Shown here piece by piece: positions 57,930 to 64,000 of a stretch of 64,000 bases of DNA; within the stretch, counting starts at the first letter, position 1, and each line of letters starts with the position of its first letter. The notes below the pieces were generated by a model. The model saw nothing but the letters and a program-made list of their open reading frames with translations, had not been told where the DNA came from and did not search any database. Made by a program: the position numbers and the translations under genes. Source of the DNA: Arthrobacter sp. EpRS71 (GTDB lineage: Bacteria; Actinomycetota; Actinomycetes; Actinomycetales; Micrococcaceae); NCBI RefSeq assembly GCF_001512285.1, contig NZ_LNUV01000006.1, positions 759,159 to 823,158 of the forward strand. Direction: 5' to 3'.

Positions 57930-58717
57930 GCGATCACCACGTCAACACCGGCATCGGCCAAGGCTGCTGCGAGTTCGGCGGACGGTTCGCCGTCTGTAAT
58001 CAAGGTGTCAACATCCTTCAGGTTGGCGAACTGGACCAGGGTTTCGGCATCCAGCTTGGAAGAGTCGGCAAGGGCCACTACGCGGCGGGCTGAGGTGACG
58101 AAGGCGGCTTTGACCGCGGCTTCCTCTGGATCAGGGGTGCTGAGCCCGAACGTTGCGTGGATGCCGTTGGCTCCGACAAAGGCGATGTCCGGGCGAAGTT
58201 TGTGCGCTGCTTCCACGGTGGACTGCCCGACGGCGGCCTGCGTCAGTCCGCGGACGCGGCCGCCGAGGATTTGGAGTGCTATCCCTTGCGTGGAGGACAG
58301 CTTGCCTGCGATGGGAATGGCGTGCGTGATGACCACGAGTTCATCGTTTCCAGTGGCCGAGGGTGTCTGCTGGGCCAGCAGGTCTGCGAGTGTTTCCGTG
58401 GTGGAACCAGCGTCCAGGAGAATGCTCCCGGTGGTGAGTTGCGGGATCAGGGTGAGTGCTGCCTGGGCGATGCGGTGCTTTTCCAGCTGACGCTGGACTG
58501 CGCGTTCGAGGATGCTCTCTTCGCGGGTGCTGAAGCGGTCCGAGGGAACGGCGCCGCCATGTACACGCCTCAGGTTGCCGGAGCCTTCAAGGGCCGCGAG
58601 GTCGCGGCGGATTGTTTCAGTGGTGATGCTGAAACGGTCGGCGAGGTCAGTGACGCTCACCCGTCCGCGCTCTGCGACGAGTGCGGAGATCAGTTGCTGG
58701 CGCTCTTCGGCGAACAC
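57926..58717 (-). CDS. fruR: DeoR family regulator of fructose genes
   Basis: The protein has 263 residues. DeoR HTH at 6-60: RQQLISALVAERGRVSVTDL, DRFSITTETIRRDLAALEGS. Sugar-phosphate binding domain: LDAGSTTETLADLL, ADSSKLD. First gene of the operon. A large inverted repeat of TGTGTTT type lies upstream. Fructose-1-phosphate is the expected inducer from the family. Confidence 0.92.
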   Translation of the reverse strand: MFAEERQQLISALVAERGRVSVTDLADRFSITTETIRRDLAALEGSGNLRRVHGGAVPSDRFSTREESILERAVQRQLEKHRIAQAALTLIPQLTTGSILLDAGSTTETLADLLAQQTPSATGNDELVVITHAIPIAGKLSSTQGIALQILGGRVRGLTQAAVGQSTVEAAHKLRPDIAFVGANGIHATFGLSTPDPEEAAVKAAFVTSARRVVALADSSKLDAETLVQFANLKDVDTLITDGEPSAELAAALADAGVDVVIA

Positions 58718-58798
58718 TTACCCTCCATTGGTCAAGCTGCTTAGCGGTGCAGCCACATCAGTGACTGCTGTCACAACGATGTGGAATTGCTTGACTCT

Positions 58799-58846
58799 AT
58801 CTGTGTTTGTGTTGGCTAGTCAAGAGAAAACAACATAAACACAGAT
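58799..58846. promoter_or_regulatory. FruR-type operator: 16-bp inverted repeats 16 bp apart
   Basis: Left arm ATCTGTGTTTGTGTTG (58799-58814), right arm CAACATAAACACAGAT (58831-58846), with one mismatch. It is 82 bp before fruR. Multiple TGTGTTT half-sites are usual for DeoR/FruR proteins. It is also the promoter area for anything read rightwards, but no clear gene starts there. Confidence 0.72.
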
Positions 58847-58881
58847 TAAAAGGTGGAGGCGCGGTCCCGAGTGCACGAGAA

Positions 58882-58917
58882 AGGGCGTGCCGCGCTCCCT
58901 GTAGCGCGGCACGCCCT
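58882..58917. terminator. Hairpin downstream of the proline-rich small gene
   Basis: Perfect 14-bp arms (AGGGCGTGCCGCGC and complement) with an 8-base loop. It lies 18 bp past the stop of the minus-strand 56-aa gene. No U-run. Confidence 0.65.
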
Positions 58918-58935
58918 CGTTCGAATCCCTGGCGA

Positions 58936-59106
58936 CTACGTCAGGGGTACTGGCGGTTCTCCCGGTCCAGGCCCTGGTGTCGGCCGGGTTGGGGTCGGCT
59001 CCGGTATGGGCGGAGGACCTGGCTCAGGCAAGGGAACTGGCTCAGGTGTGGGACCCGGTTCGCGGGTGGGGTCAGGATGTGAGCGGTCTGGTGGGAATTC
59101 GCTCAT
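58936..59106 (-). CDS. Proline-rich small protein, 56 aa
   Basis: The frame MSEFPPDRSHPDPTREPGPT continues as repeated PEP/PTP/PGP units to PPVPLT and a TAG. A third of the residues are Pro. It is 2 bp after the stop of an equally small upstream frame, and a hairpin follows. No family is recognised; support is codon pattern and context only. Confidence 0.45.
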   Translation of the reverse strand: MSEFPPDRSHPDPTREPGPTPEPVPLPEPGPPPIPEPTPTRPTPGPGPGEPPVPLT

Positions 59107-59108
59107 GA

Positions 59109-59312
59109 TCACGCGCCCCGCCGCTGAGCCGGGTGTTGCGGCCGGGGACTTCCGGGATCGGCGGCGGAGAACCTGCTGGAATCCCGCCCCGGGCCCGGGT
59201 AGTCGATGGGTAGATTATCTGGGTCCGGGGGGTCAGGGAGCAGGCGCTTGCCCGCTTGCCCCGGCTTTCCGCCCGTGGTCGAAGGCTCTGTTCTTAGTGA
59301 TTCTGCGTGCAT
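59109..59312 (-). CDS. Small hypothetical protein, 67 aa
   Basis: The frame starts MHAESLRTEPSTTGGKPGQA and is rich in Pro, Asp and Arg (LLPDPPDPDNLPIDYPGPGR). GGAAGGGAAAGC stands before the ATG. It would be co-translated with the 56-aa gene. Uncertain. Confidence 0.4.
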   Translation of the reverse strand: MHAESLRTEPSTTGGKPGQAGKRLLPDPPDPDNLPIDYPGPGRDSSRFSAADPGSPRPQHPAQRRGA

Positions 59313-59372
59313 GCTTTCCCTTCCGGTAGCTCCAAGACTGCTGGTGGCTCGGTTCCTGATGACGGCGCTCCC

Positions 59373-59804
59373 TCAATCGGGAATTTCCATGCGGAAACCA
59401 CAATGACAACCGAGGATGCGCGTGTTGATCAGTACCTCGTACATCTGCGGCCGGGACCCCGGATCCAGCACCAGGGGGGCCTGGATCCTGCGCAATTCGC
59501 AGCTTCTGGTCTTCATCGGTTCACCGCAATGCAAGTACTGTCCGCCGAACTGCAGTACGCCCTGAGGAACGCCTGGGCGGTTCAGGACCGCTGCCACGCG
59601 TCGAACGGAGGCAAGGTGTTCATAGGTGTACTTGCAGGTATGGCATTCGTAAGCCACTTCCACCATGTTGGGTGCGGGCGGGTAGTGGGATTGAATCGAG
59701 TTCACCACAAGGTTCTGGTCCGTATTGCAGCGCGAGCACCACAACGGTTCATCCGGGGGTTGGTGTGCTTCGTCCGGGACTCTGGACGCTGGCTGAGCCG
59801 GCAT
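59373..59804 (-). CDS. Zinc-ribbon-like protein, paralogue 1
   Basis: The protein has 143 residues. Cys pairs in order: WCSRC (about 23-26), YECHTC (about 52-55), LHC with GEPM, and GCHCGF near the end. The same order occurs in the protein at 60971-61435. AGAGG lies 9 bases before the ATG at 59804; the frame is open to 59828. There are no membrane segments. It is divergent from the GAF-ANTAR gene. Function unknown; a metal-binding or redox protein is likely from the Cys pattern. Confidence 0.75.
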   Translation of the reverse strand: MPAQPASRVPDEAHQPPDEPLWCSRCNTDQNLVVNSIQSHYPPAPNMVEVAYECHTCKYTYEHLASVRRVAAVLNRPGVPQGVLQFGGQYLHCGEPMKTRSCELRRIQAPLVLDPGSRPQMYEVLINTRILGCHCGFRMEIPD

Positions 59805-59984
59805 GGGTCTGTACCTCTGCATCAACAAAAATGCGGGACGCCCGTCTGCATGAGCTGGAAAGCATGGGTCCTGTGATGTGGACTACACGTCGATTGTGCA
59901 CATAGGTGCACGCCAGATGCAAGGATTCTGTTTCCCGTTGCCGACGAGGTGACGAGTTGGGGCCAGGCGACCGTAAAATGAGGC

Positions 59985-60758
59985 ATGGACGAAATGAACG
60001 TTGATTTTGCGGCGCCTCAGGCTGTCTCTGCGCCCGACGATGTTTCGGTGCCTGAGCAGTTGCAGGACTTGGTGATTGACAGCGAGGATGTGGGCGGGTT
60101 CCTGCACGAGCTTGCTGTTTTTTCGGCTTCCGCGGTGTCGCAGGCCGTTGGCATGAATGTGCTGTGCGGCATTACTCTTAGCCGTCGCCGGCGCACCGCC
60201 ACCGTGGCGGGAAGCACTCACGAGGCCAGGCTGATCGATGAGGTTCAGCAGGCGTACGGAGATGGTCCGTGTTTGGAAGCCATGCGCAGCCATGGGACTC
60301 AGCATGTTCCTGACACGTCAGCCGAAGACCGTTGGTCCGAATACTGCACTGTGATTGCCGAGCGGGGGCACCTTTCGGCGCTTTGTGTTCCCTTGGAATT
60401 GGATGAAGGAGCCACGGCAGCCCTGAACTTCTTCGCTCCGCAAGCCCACGCTTTTGACGAAGCAACCATTCGGAATTGCGAGCTCTACGCCAGCCAGGCC
60501 GAGCGCTCGCTGCGTTTGGCTGTCCGAATAGGAGTGAAGCAGCAGCATGCAGAGGATCTCCAGGAAGCCATGCAGACACGCACTGTGATCGACTTGGCCA
60601 GCGGAATCATCATGGGTCAAAATCGCTGCACGCAGGAGGAGGCCTTCCAGATCCTCAAGAAGGCATCGAGCACCCGGAACCAGAAGTTGCGGGACGTCGC
60701 GGAGTCCTTGGTCAAGAGCGTGGCGAAGCAAGCTCCCGTGGCCCACTTCGACGCCTAA
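59985..60758 (+). CDS. GAF and ANTAR domain RNA-binding antiterminator regulator
   Basis: The protein has 257 residues. GAF domain at about 35-180 (EARLIDEVQQAYGDGPCLEA, HLSALCVPLELDEGATAALN). ANTAR domain at about 190-245 (TRTVIDLASGIIMGQNRCTQ, EEAFQILKKASSTRNQKLRD). ANTAR proteins bind paired hexaloop hairpins in leader RNAs to prevent termination. Flanked by two paralogous zinc-ribbon genes, which are the natural candidates for its targets (inference). The start is the ATG at 59985. Confidence 0.92.
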   Translation: MDEMNVDFAAPQAVSAPDDVSVPEQLQDLVIDSEDVGGFLHELAVFSASAVSQAVGMNVLCGITLSRRRRTATVAGSTHEARLIDEVQQAYGDGPCLEAMRSHGTQHVPDTSAEDRWSEYCTVIAERGHLSALCVPLELDEGATAALNFFAPQAHAFDEATIRNCELYASQAERSLRLAVRIGVKQQHAEDLQEAMQTRTVIDLASGIIMGQNRCTQEEAFQILKKASSTRNQKLRDVAESLVKSVAKQAPVAHFDA

Positions 60759-60970
60759 GGCACACTCCTGAGGAGTGGCAGCCACCCCATCACTTGTGAC
60801 GGCCGCCACTGGTGAACTACATTCATACTTGGGTTAAGCAGATAGCCCTCGGAGCCTCATGAGTTGGAGCCATCCGAGATGGTCCAAAAACTGCACCTCT
60901 ATAGCCGCGGCCCTTTTCGGCCGGCTTTCGGCGTGCCTCCATGCAGGCTCCTTGAAGGAGCAAAAGGAGA

Positions 60971-61435
60971 ATGGCAATGACGCTTGGTTCCCCGATTCCC
61001 GCCCCAAAGCCTGCAAGCCTGGGGGCAGCTGCACCTGCGGATACCGGAGCACGCCCGTGGTGCACCGTTTGCACTACTGATTCCTACATTTTTATTGAGA
61101 CGGTTGTGGAGGCAGCGCCGAATCAAGTGGAGATCGTTGACGTCAGCTACACATGCAGCGAATGCGATACGTTTTACGCCCATGCCGTCCGCTTGGAGGC
61201 CTTGGCACCGGCCATCCAGAGCGAATTCCTGTCCACTTCCGCAGCCGGACTTTGGTTCAGCTGCACCCACTGTGGCGATCCCATGACCCTGGGACGCCCC
61301 ACGGAACGTGTCATCGAGGCTCCCCGGACCACTGATGATCCGGATGGTCCGAGCCTCTTTGAGGTGTACCTGCAGACGCAAGTGCTGCATTGCCGCTGCG
61401 GTTTTCAAATGGAGGTTCCGCGCCACGTTGGATAG
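60971..61435 (+). CDS. Zinc-ribbon-like protein, paralogue 2
   Basis: The protein has 154 residues. Cys pairs: WCTVC (about 31-34), YTCSEC (about 62-65), FSCTHCGDPM and LHCRCGFQMEVP at the end, in the order and spacing of the protein at 59373-59804; both share the W-C-x2-C-xTD, (V/E)V(S/A)Y and CGF(R/Q)ME(V/I)P elements. AAGGAG stands before the ATG. The 212-bp gap upstream contains a CCATC-CGA-GATGG hairpin and other small stems that could be a leader. Confidence 0.76.
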   Translation: MAMTLGSPIPAPKPASLGAAAPADTGARPWCTVCTTDSYIFIETVVEAAPNQVEIVDVSYTCSECDTFYAHAVRLEALAPAIQSEFLSTSAAGLWFSCTHCGDPMTLGRPTERVIEAPRTTDDPDGPSLFEVYLQTQVLHCRCGFQMEVPRHVG

Positions 61436-61474
61436 GGGCCGTCTCGCAACAACTCAACGCGGGGAGGGGTGGCA

Positions 61475-62614
61475 ATGCGTACGTTTGGCGTCGAAGAGGA
61501 ACTGCTGATCGCCGATCCCGGGGACGGGTTGCCCTTGGCTCTGGCCTCAGGACTTTTGGATGCAGCCGACCCCTCGGATGCGGACCCCGGCGGCGAGAGC
61601 GGGCCGTCGCTGAAATCGGAGTTTAAGCAGGAACAGATCGAGGTCAACTCGCGCCCGTGCCGGACCGCCACGGAACTGCGAGCCGAAATCCGCGCTGGAC
61701 GGGAGTTGGCGGACTGGGCGGCCCGTGCGGTCGGTGCGCGCGTCGCGGCTTTGGCCACACCACCTGTTTTTCACGCAACGCCCACCGCGGGCAACCAGCG
61801 CTACGCCACCATGGGCAACGAGTTTGGACTGATTGCGCGTGAGCAACTCACCTGCGGCTTCCACGTCCATGTGTCCATTGAGTCCCCGGACGAGGGCGTT
61901 GCAGTCCTGGACCGGATGCGCCACTGGCTCCCGGTCCTCCTGGCGTTGAGTGCCAACTCTCCGTTCTGGATGGGCGCCGATACCGGGTTCGCCAGTTACC
62001 GGACCCAGATCTGGAACAGATGGCCCACGGCGGGTCCCATGGACGTCTTCGGCTCGGAGGACGGCTACCGTGCGGTGCTGTCCACGCTTCTGGGGACGGG
62101 CGTGCCCTTGGATGAGGGCATGATCTACTTCGATGCGCGGCTCTCCAGGGGCCACCCCACAGTGGAACTGCGTATTGCCGACGTCTGCCTTTACGCAGAG
62201 GACGCCCTCACCATCGCGGTCATCGCCCGGGCGCTGGTGGAAACGTCGGCGCGCGAATGGCGCAAGGGGGAACCGCCGTCGAGCACTTTGACCCCGATGA
62301 TCCGCATGGCCAACTGGAAGGCCAGCCGCTTTGGAGTCAACCACCAGCTGCTGCACCCGCTGGAGCAGAGGCCCTCTTCGGCGTCGGCCGTGGCGGCTGC
62401 CCTGCTCCAGCACGTCAGCCGGGCCCTGACGGACGCCGGGGATCTTGCGCTCGCGCGGACCGGCGTGGCCAACATCCTGCGGCGGGGCACAGGCGAACGG
62501 CTGCAGCGGCAAGCGTATGGGCGAAGGCTCCGGTTGTCCGACGTCGTCTCCACGGCCATTGCTTCCACCCATGATTTCGGCGAGAGGTCAGACGCCGGTC
62601 TCTTGAGCCGCTGA
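61475..62614 (+). CDS. Carboxylate-amine ligase, glutamate-cysteine ligase type 2 family (YbdK-like)
   Basis: The protein has 379 residues. GCS2 features: FGVEEELLIADP at the N-terminus, SEFKQEQIEVNSRPC, TCGFHVHVSI, LLALSANSPFWMGADTGFAS, and PTVELRIADVC. Enzymes of this family have weak glutamate-cysteine ligase activity and unclear roles in mycothiol-making Actinobacteria. GGGGAGG lies before the ATG at 61475; GTG 61469 is also in frame. It starts 39 bp after zinc-ribbon paralogue 2, probably co-transcribed. Confidence 0.92.
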   Translation: MRTFGVEEELLIADPGDGLPLALASGLLDAADPSDADPGGESGPSLKSEFKQEQIEVNSRPCRTATELRAEIRAGRELADWAARAVGARVAALATPPVFHATPTAGNQRYATMGNEFGLIAREQLTCGFHVHVSIESPDEGVAVLDRMRHWLPVLLALSANSPFWMGADTGFASYRTQIWNRWPTAGPMDVFGSEDGYRAVLSTLLGTGVPLDEGMIYFDARLSRGHPTVELRIADVCLYAEDALTIAVIARALVETSAREWRKGEPPSSTLTPMIRMANWKASRFGVNHQLLHPLEQRPSSASAVAAALLQHVSRALTDAGDLALARTGVANILRRGTGERLQRQAYGRRLRLSDVVSTAIASTHDFGERSDAGLLSR

Positions 62615-62660
62615 GACGCGGTTGCATCGCTGACAGCAGAAGTGCACGACGGCGGTGGCC

Positions 62661-63062
62661 TCAGCCTTGATTAATGCGGATCATGTTGCCGCTGGGGTCG
62701 CGGAAGGCGCAGTCGCGCGGTCCCCACGGTTGGTCGATCGGTTCCTGAAGCACTTCGGCGCCGGATGCCCGGAGCTTCTCGAAGGTGGCGTCGAGGTCAT
62801 CGGTGGTGAACACGAGCATCGGCATGACGCCCTTGGTGAGGAGCTCCTGGATGGCGTCGCCGTCGGCCTGCGAGCGGCCGGCGTGCGGAGGGGACAGGAC
62901 CAGTTCAAGGTCGGGCTGAGCGCCGCTTCCGATGGTGACCCAGCGCTGGCCGTCGGAGCCGACGTCGTTCCGGACCTCAAACCCCAGGGCGTCCCGGTAG
63001 AAGGCCAGTGACTCGTCGAGATCGTTGACAGTGACGTGTGCGTACTTCAGTGAAATGTTCAT
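62661..63062 (-). CDS. VOC family protein
   Basis: The protein has 133 residues: KYAHVTVNDLDESLAFYRDA, LGFEVRNDVG, and the C-terminal CAFRDPSGNMIRINQ. Complete two-module VOC fold. It follows the AraC gene by 10 bp and is probably co-transcribed. Activity unknown; glyoxalase/bleomycin-resistance-type relatives are common. Confidence 0.9.
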   Translation of the reverse strand: MNISLKYAHVTVNDLDESLAFYRDALGFEVRNDVGSDGQRWVTIGSGAQPDLELVLSPPHAGRSQADGDAIQELLTKGVMPMLVFTTDDLDATFEKLRASGAEVLQEPIDQPWGPRDCAFRDPSGNMIRINQG

Positions 63063-63072
63063 GAATCACACG

Positions 63073-63522
63073 CTATTGCAGCTGTGCGGTGGGCGCTTCT
63101 TCAATCCTGCTCAGGTTGTTGTTGCCGTTTCTTTCCGGCCGGGTGTGCTGCTTGGCAATGCAGCTGGGCATGGCCTTGACGGCGTGGTGCTCCCGGGCGC
63201 GGTATTCGCTGGGATTGATGCCGACGATTTCGGTGAAGCGTGAGCTGAACGAACCCAATGATGTACAGCCGACATCCATGCAGGCATCGGTAACGGACGT
63301 TCCCGCCCGGAGGAGGGCCATGGCCCGTTCGATCCGTCTGGTCATGAGGTAGTTGTACGGCGACTCGCCGTAGGCTGCCTTAAACTGCCGGGAGAAATGG
63401 GCCGGGGACATCAGGGCGCCGGCGGCCATGGTGGGCACGTCCAAGGGACGCGCATATTCACGATCGATGAAGTCGCGTGCGCGCCGCAGATGGGCCAGGT
63501 TGGCCAGTTCCTGCGGAGTCAT
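63073..63522 (-). CDS. AraC family HTH regulator, DNA-binding domain only
   Basis: The protein has 149 residues. Two HTH motifs: LDVPTMAAGALMSPAHFSRQ and VTDACMDVGCTSLGSFSSRF. There is no sensory domain, only a polar about 40-residue tail. ATG 63522 or GTG 63528 are possible starts; neither has a ribosome site, so leaderless translation is likely. It pairs with the downstream VOC gene. Confidence 0.88.
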   Translation of the reverse strand: MTPQELANLAHLRRARDFIDREYARPLDVPTMAAGALMSPAHFSRQFKAAYGESPYNYLMTRRIERAMALLRAGTSVTDACMDVGCTSLGSFSSRFTEIVGINPSEYRAREHHAVKAMPSCIAKQHTRPERNGNNNLSRIEEAPTAQLQ

Positions 63523-63583
63523 GGGCACAGTCTACTTTGGCGGGCGCATTCTTGGCCGGGAACAGTCCACTAGGCTCGTGCCC

Positions 63584-64000
63584 ATGGAATCAGTGGTGTG
63601 GTCGAAACCCGAAAGCCAGCGCAAGGGTACGCCGTTGCTGGTGATGCTGCACGGTTATGGCACCAGCGAGCAGCGCATGGTGAATCTCTTCCCGCACCTT
63701 CCCGGTGAGTTCAGCTGCGCGGCGCTGCGAGGCCCCAAAGTGATTGGCGACGATTACGGCTGGTTTCTGTTGGACTACTTCCTCACCAACGACTTCTCGG
63801 ACGTCATAGCGTCCACCAATGCGGTGTTCGACTGGATCAATTCCGTCAAGGACAACCACAGCAGCGTTAGTCTGCTGGGCTATTCGCAGGGCATGGCCAT
63901 GGCGAGCACACTCCTCCGCCTGAGACCGGATGCTTTCAAAGCCACTGTTGGCTTGTCCGGGTTCGTCCTGGACAACGATCTCCTGGCGCTCAGTGAATCC
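63584..64000 (+). CDS. Phospholipase/carboxylesterase family hydrolase, cut by window edge
   Basis: The first 139 codons are present. Family features: LLVMLHGYGTSEQRMVNLFP, ALRGPKV and the nucleophile elbow LLGYSQGMAMA. The Asp and His of the triad lie beyond the edge. No signal peptide. The gene is divergent from the AraC gene, with 61 bp between the starts. Confidence 0.87.
   Translation, partial: MESVVWSKPESQRKGTPLLVMLHGYGTSEQRMVNLFPHLPGEFSCAALRGPKVIGDDYGWFLLDYFLTNDFSDVIASTNAVFDWINSVKDNHSSVSLLGYSQGMAMASTLLRLRPDAFKATVGLSGFVLDNDLLALSES

Noticed and set aside
58919..58928. GTTCGAATCC, identical to a tRNA T-loop
   Set aside because: The flanking bases do not pair as a T-stem and no acceptor, D or anticodon arms fit around it.
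58853..59329. Plus-strand frame rich in Gly and Pro
   Set aside because: No ribosome site and no family; the composition is explained by the Pro-rich minus-strand frames.
1..64000. Search by eye for CRISPR arrays, tRNA or rRNA genes, integrases and transposases
   Set aside because: None seen: no regularly spaced direct repeats, no cloverleaf, no recombinase motifs in any credible frame.

Overview
The window is a 64 kb stretch of a high-GC actinobacterial chromosome. Gene content, codon use, ATGA stop/start overlaps, frequent GTG starts and apparent leaderless starts fit the Micrococcaceae, most likely Arthrobacter or Paenarthrobacter (inference from gene families; no database search was run). 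No rRNA, tRNA, CRISPR array, integrase or transposase was found. Both edges cut genes: an SDR oxidoreductase at the left and a carboxylesterase at the right.

Layout. 1-3.1 kb: partial SDR, a 52-aa ORF, an AraC regulator whose upstream DNA duplicates the SDR upstream DNA, and a Fic protein. 3.1-10.2 kb: a sugar-acid module (FadR-type regulator, alpha/beta hydrolase, four-carbon acid-sugar kinase, beta-hydroxyacid dehydrogenase, GntP permease, class II aldolase), with two copies of a GATGTC-N-GACATC operator, then a DUF1304 protein. 10.3-16.3 kb: VOC protein, double-domain Lrp/AsnC regulator divergent from an MFS exporter plus M20 amidohydrolase pair, then an acyltransferase and a small GNAT. 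16.3-21.8 kb: an ECF sigma factor fused to a zinc anti-sigma domain, membrane segment(s) and a DUF11-like C-terminal domain, flanked by a one-domain DUF11-like protein and a 968-aa DUF11 surface protein ending in a class-E-type LASTG sortase signal. Both flanking genes carry the same 17-bp upstream motif. A second sigma fusion lies at 32.9-34.6 kb.

22.5-27.9 kb: desABCD, a complete desferrioxamine-type siderophore operon behind a DtxR-like iron box. 28-30.6 kb: pnuC-nadR-nrtR for NAD salvage, with two matching 21-bp operators upstream. 30.6-42.7 kb: BNR beta-propeller enzyme, SDR, second sigma fusion, lipoprotein, FUSC permease, SRPBCC, GNAT, an EamA exporter divergent from a MocR regulator with overlapping start codons, VOC, TetR and an MHS-family MFS symporter. 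42.9-54.5 kb: an hsdR remnant, a PrmC-like methyltransferase, and a DNA-maintenance/stress block (LigD, Ku, an amber-interrupted Rho-N-like gene, DUF6766 and DUF6328 membrane proteins, Dps, topoisomerase IB, several tiny proteins). 54.6-58.8 kb: fruR-fruK-fruA-ptsH fructose PTS. 58.9-64 kb: two paralogous zinc-ribbon-like proteins around a GAF-ANTAR regulator, a GCS2 carboxylate-amine ligase, VOC, AraC and a partial esterase.

Two families of dispersed extragenic palindromes sit at convergent gene ends (10.24/39.71 kb and 21.8/45.7 kb). One copy supplies the stop codon of ligD and another is read through by a VOC gene. The best candidates for an undescribed system are the sigma/anti-sigma/DUF11 fusions with their DUF11 surface protein and shared promoter-like motif, followed by the ANTAR/zinc-ribbon cluster and the sugar-acid operon that lacks the usual isomerase and decarboxylase.
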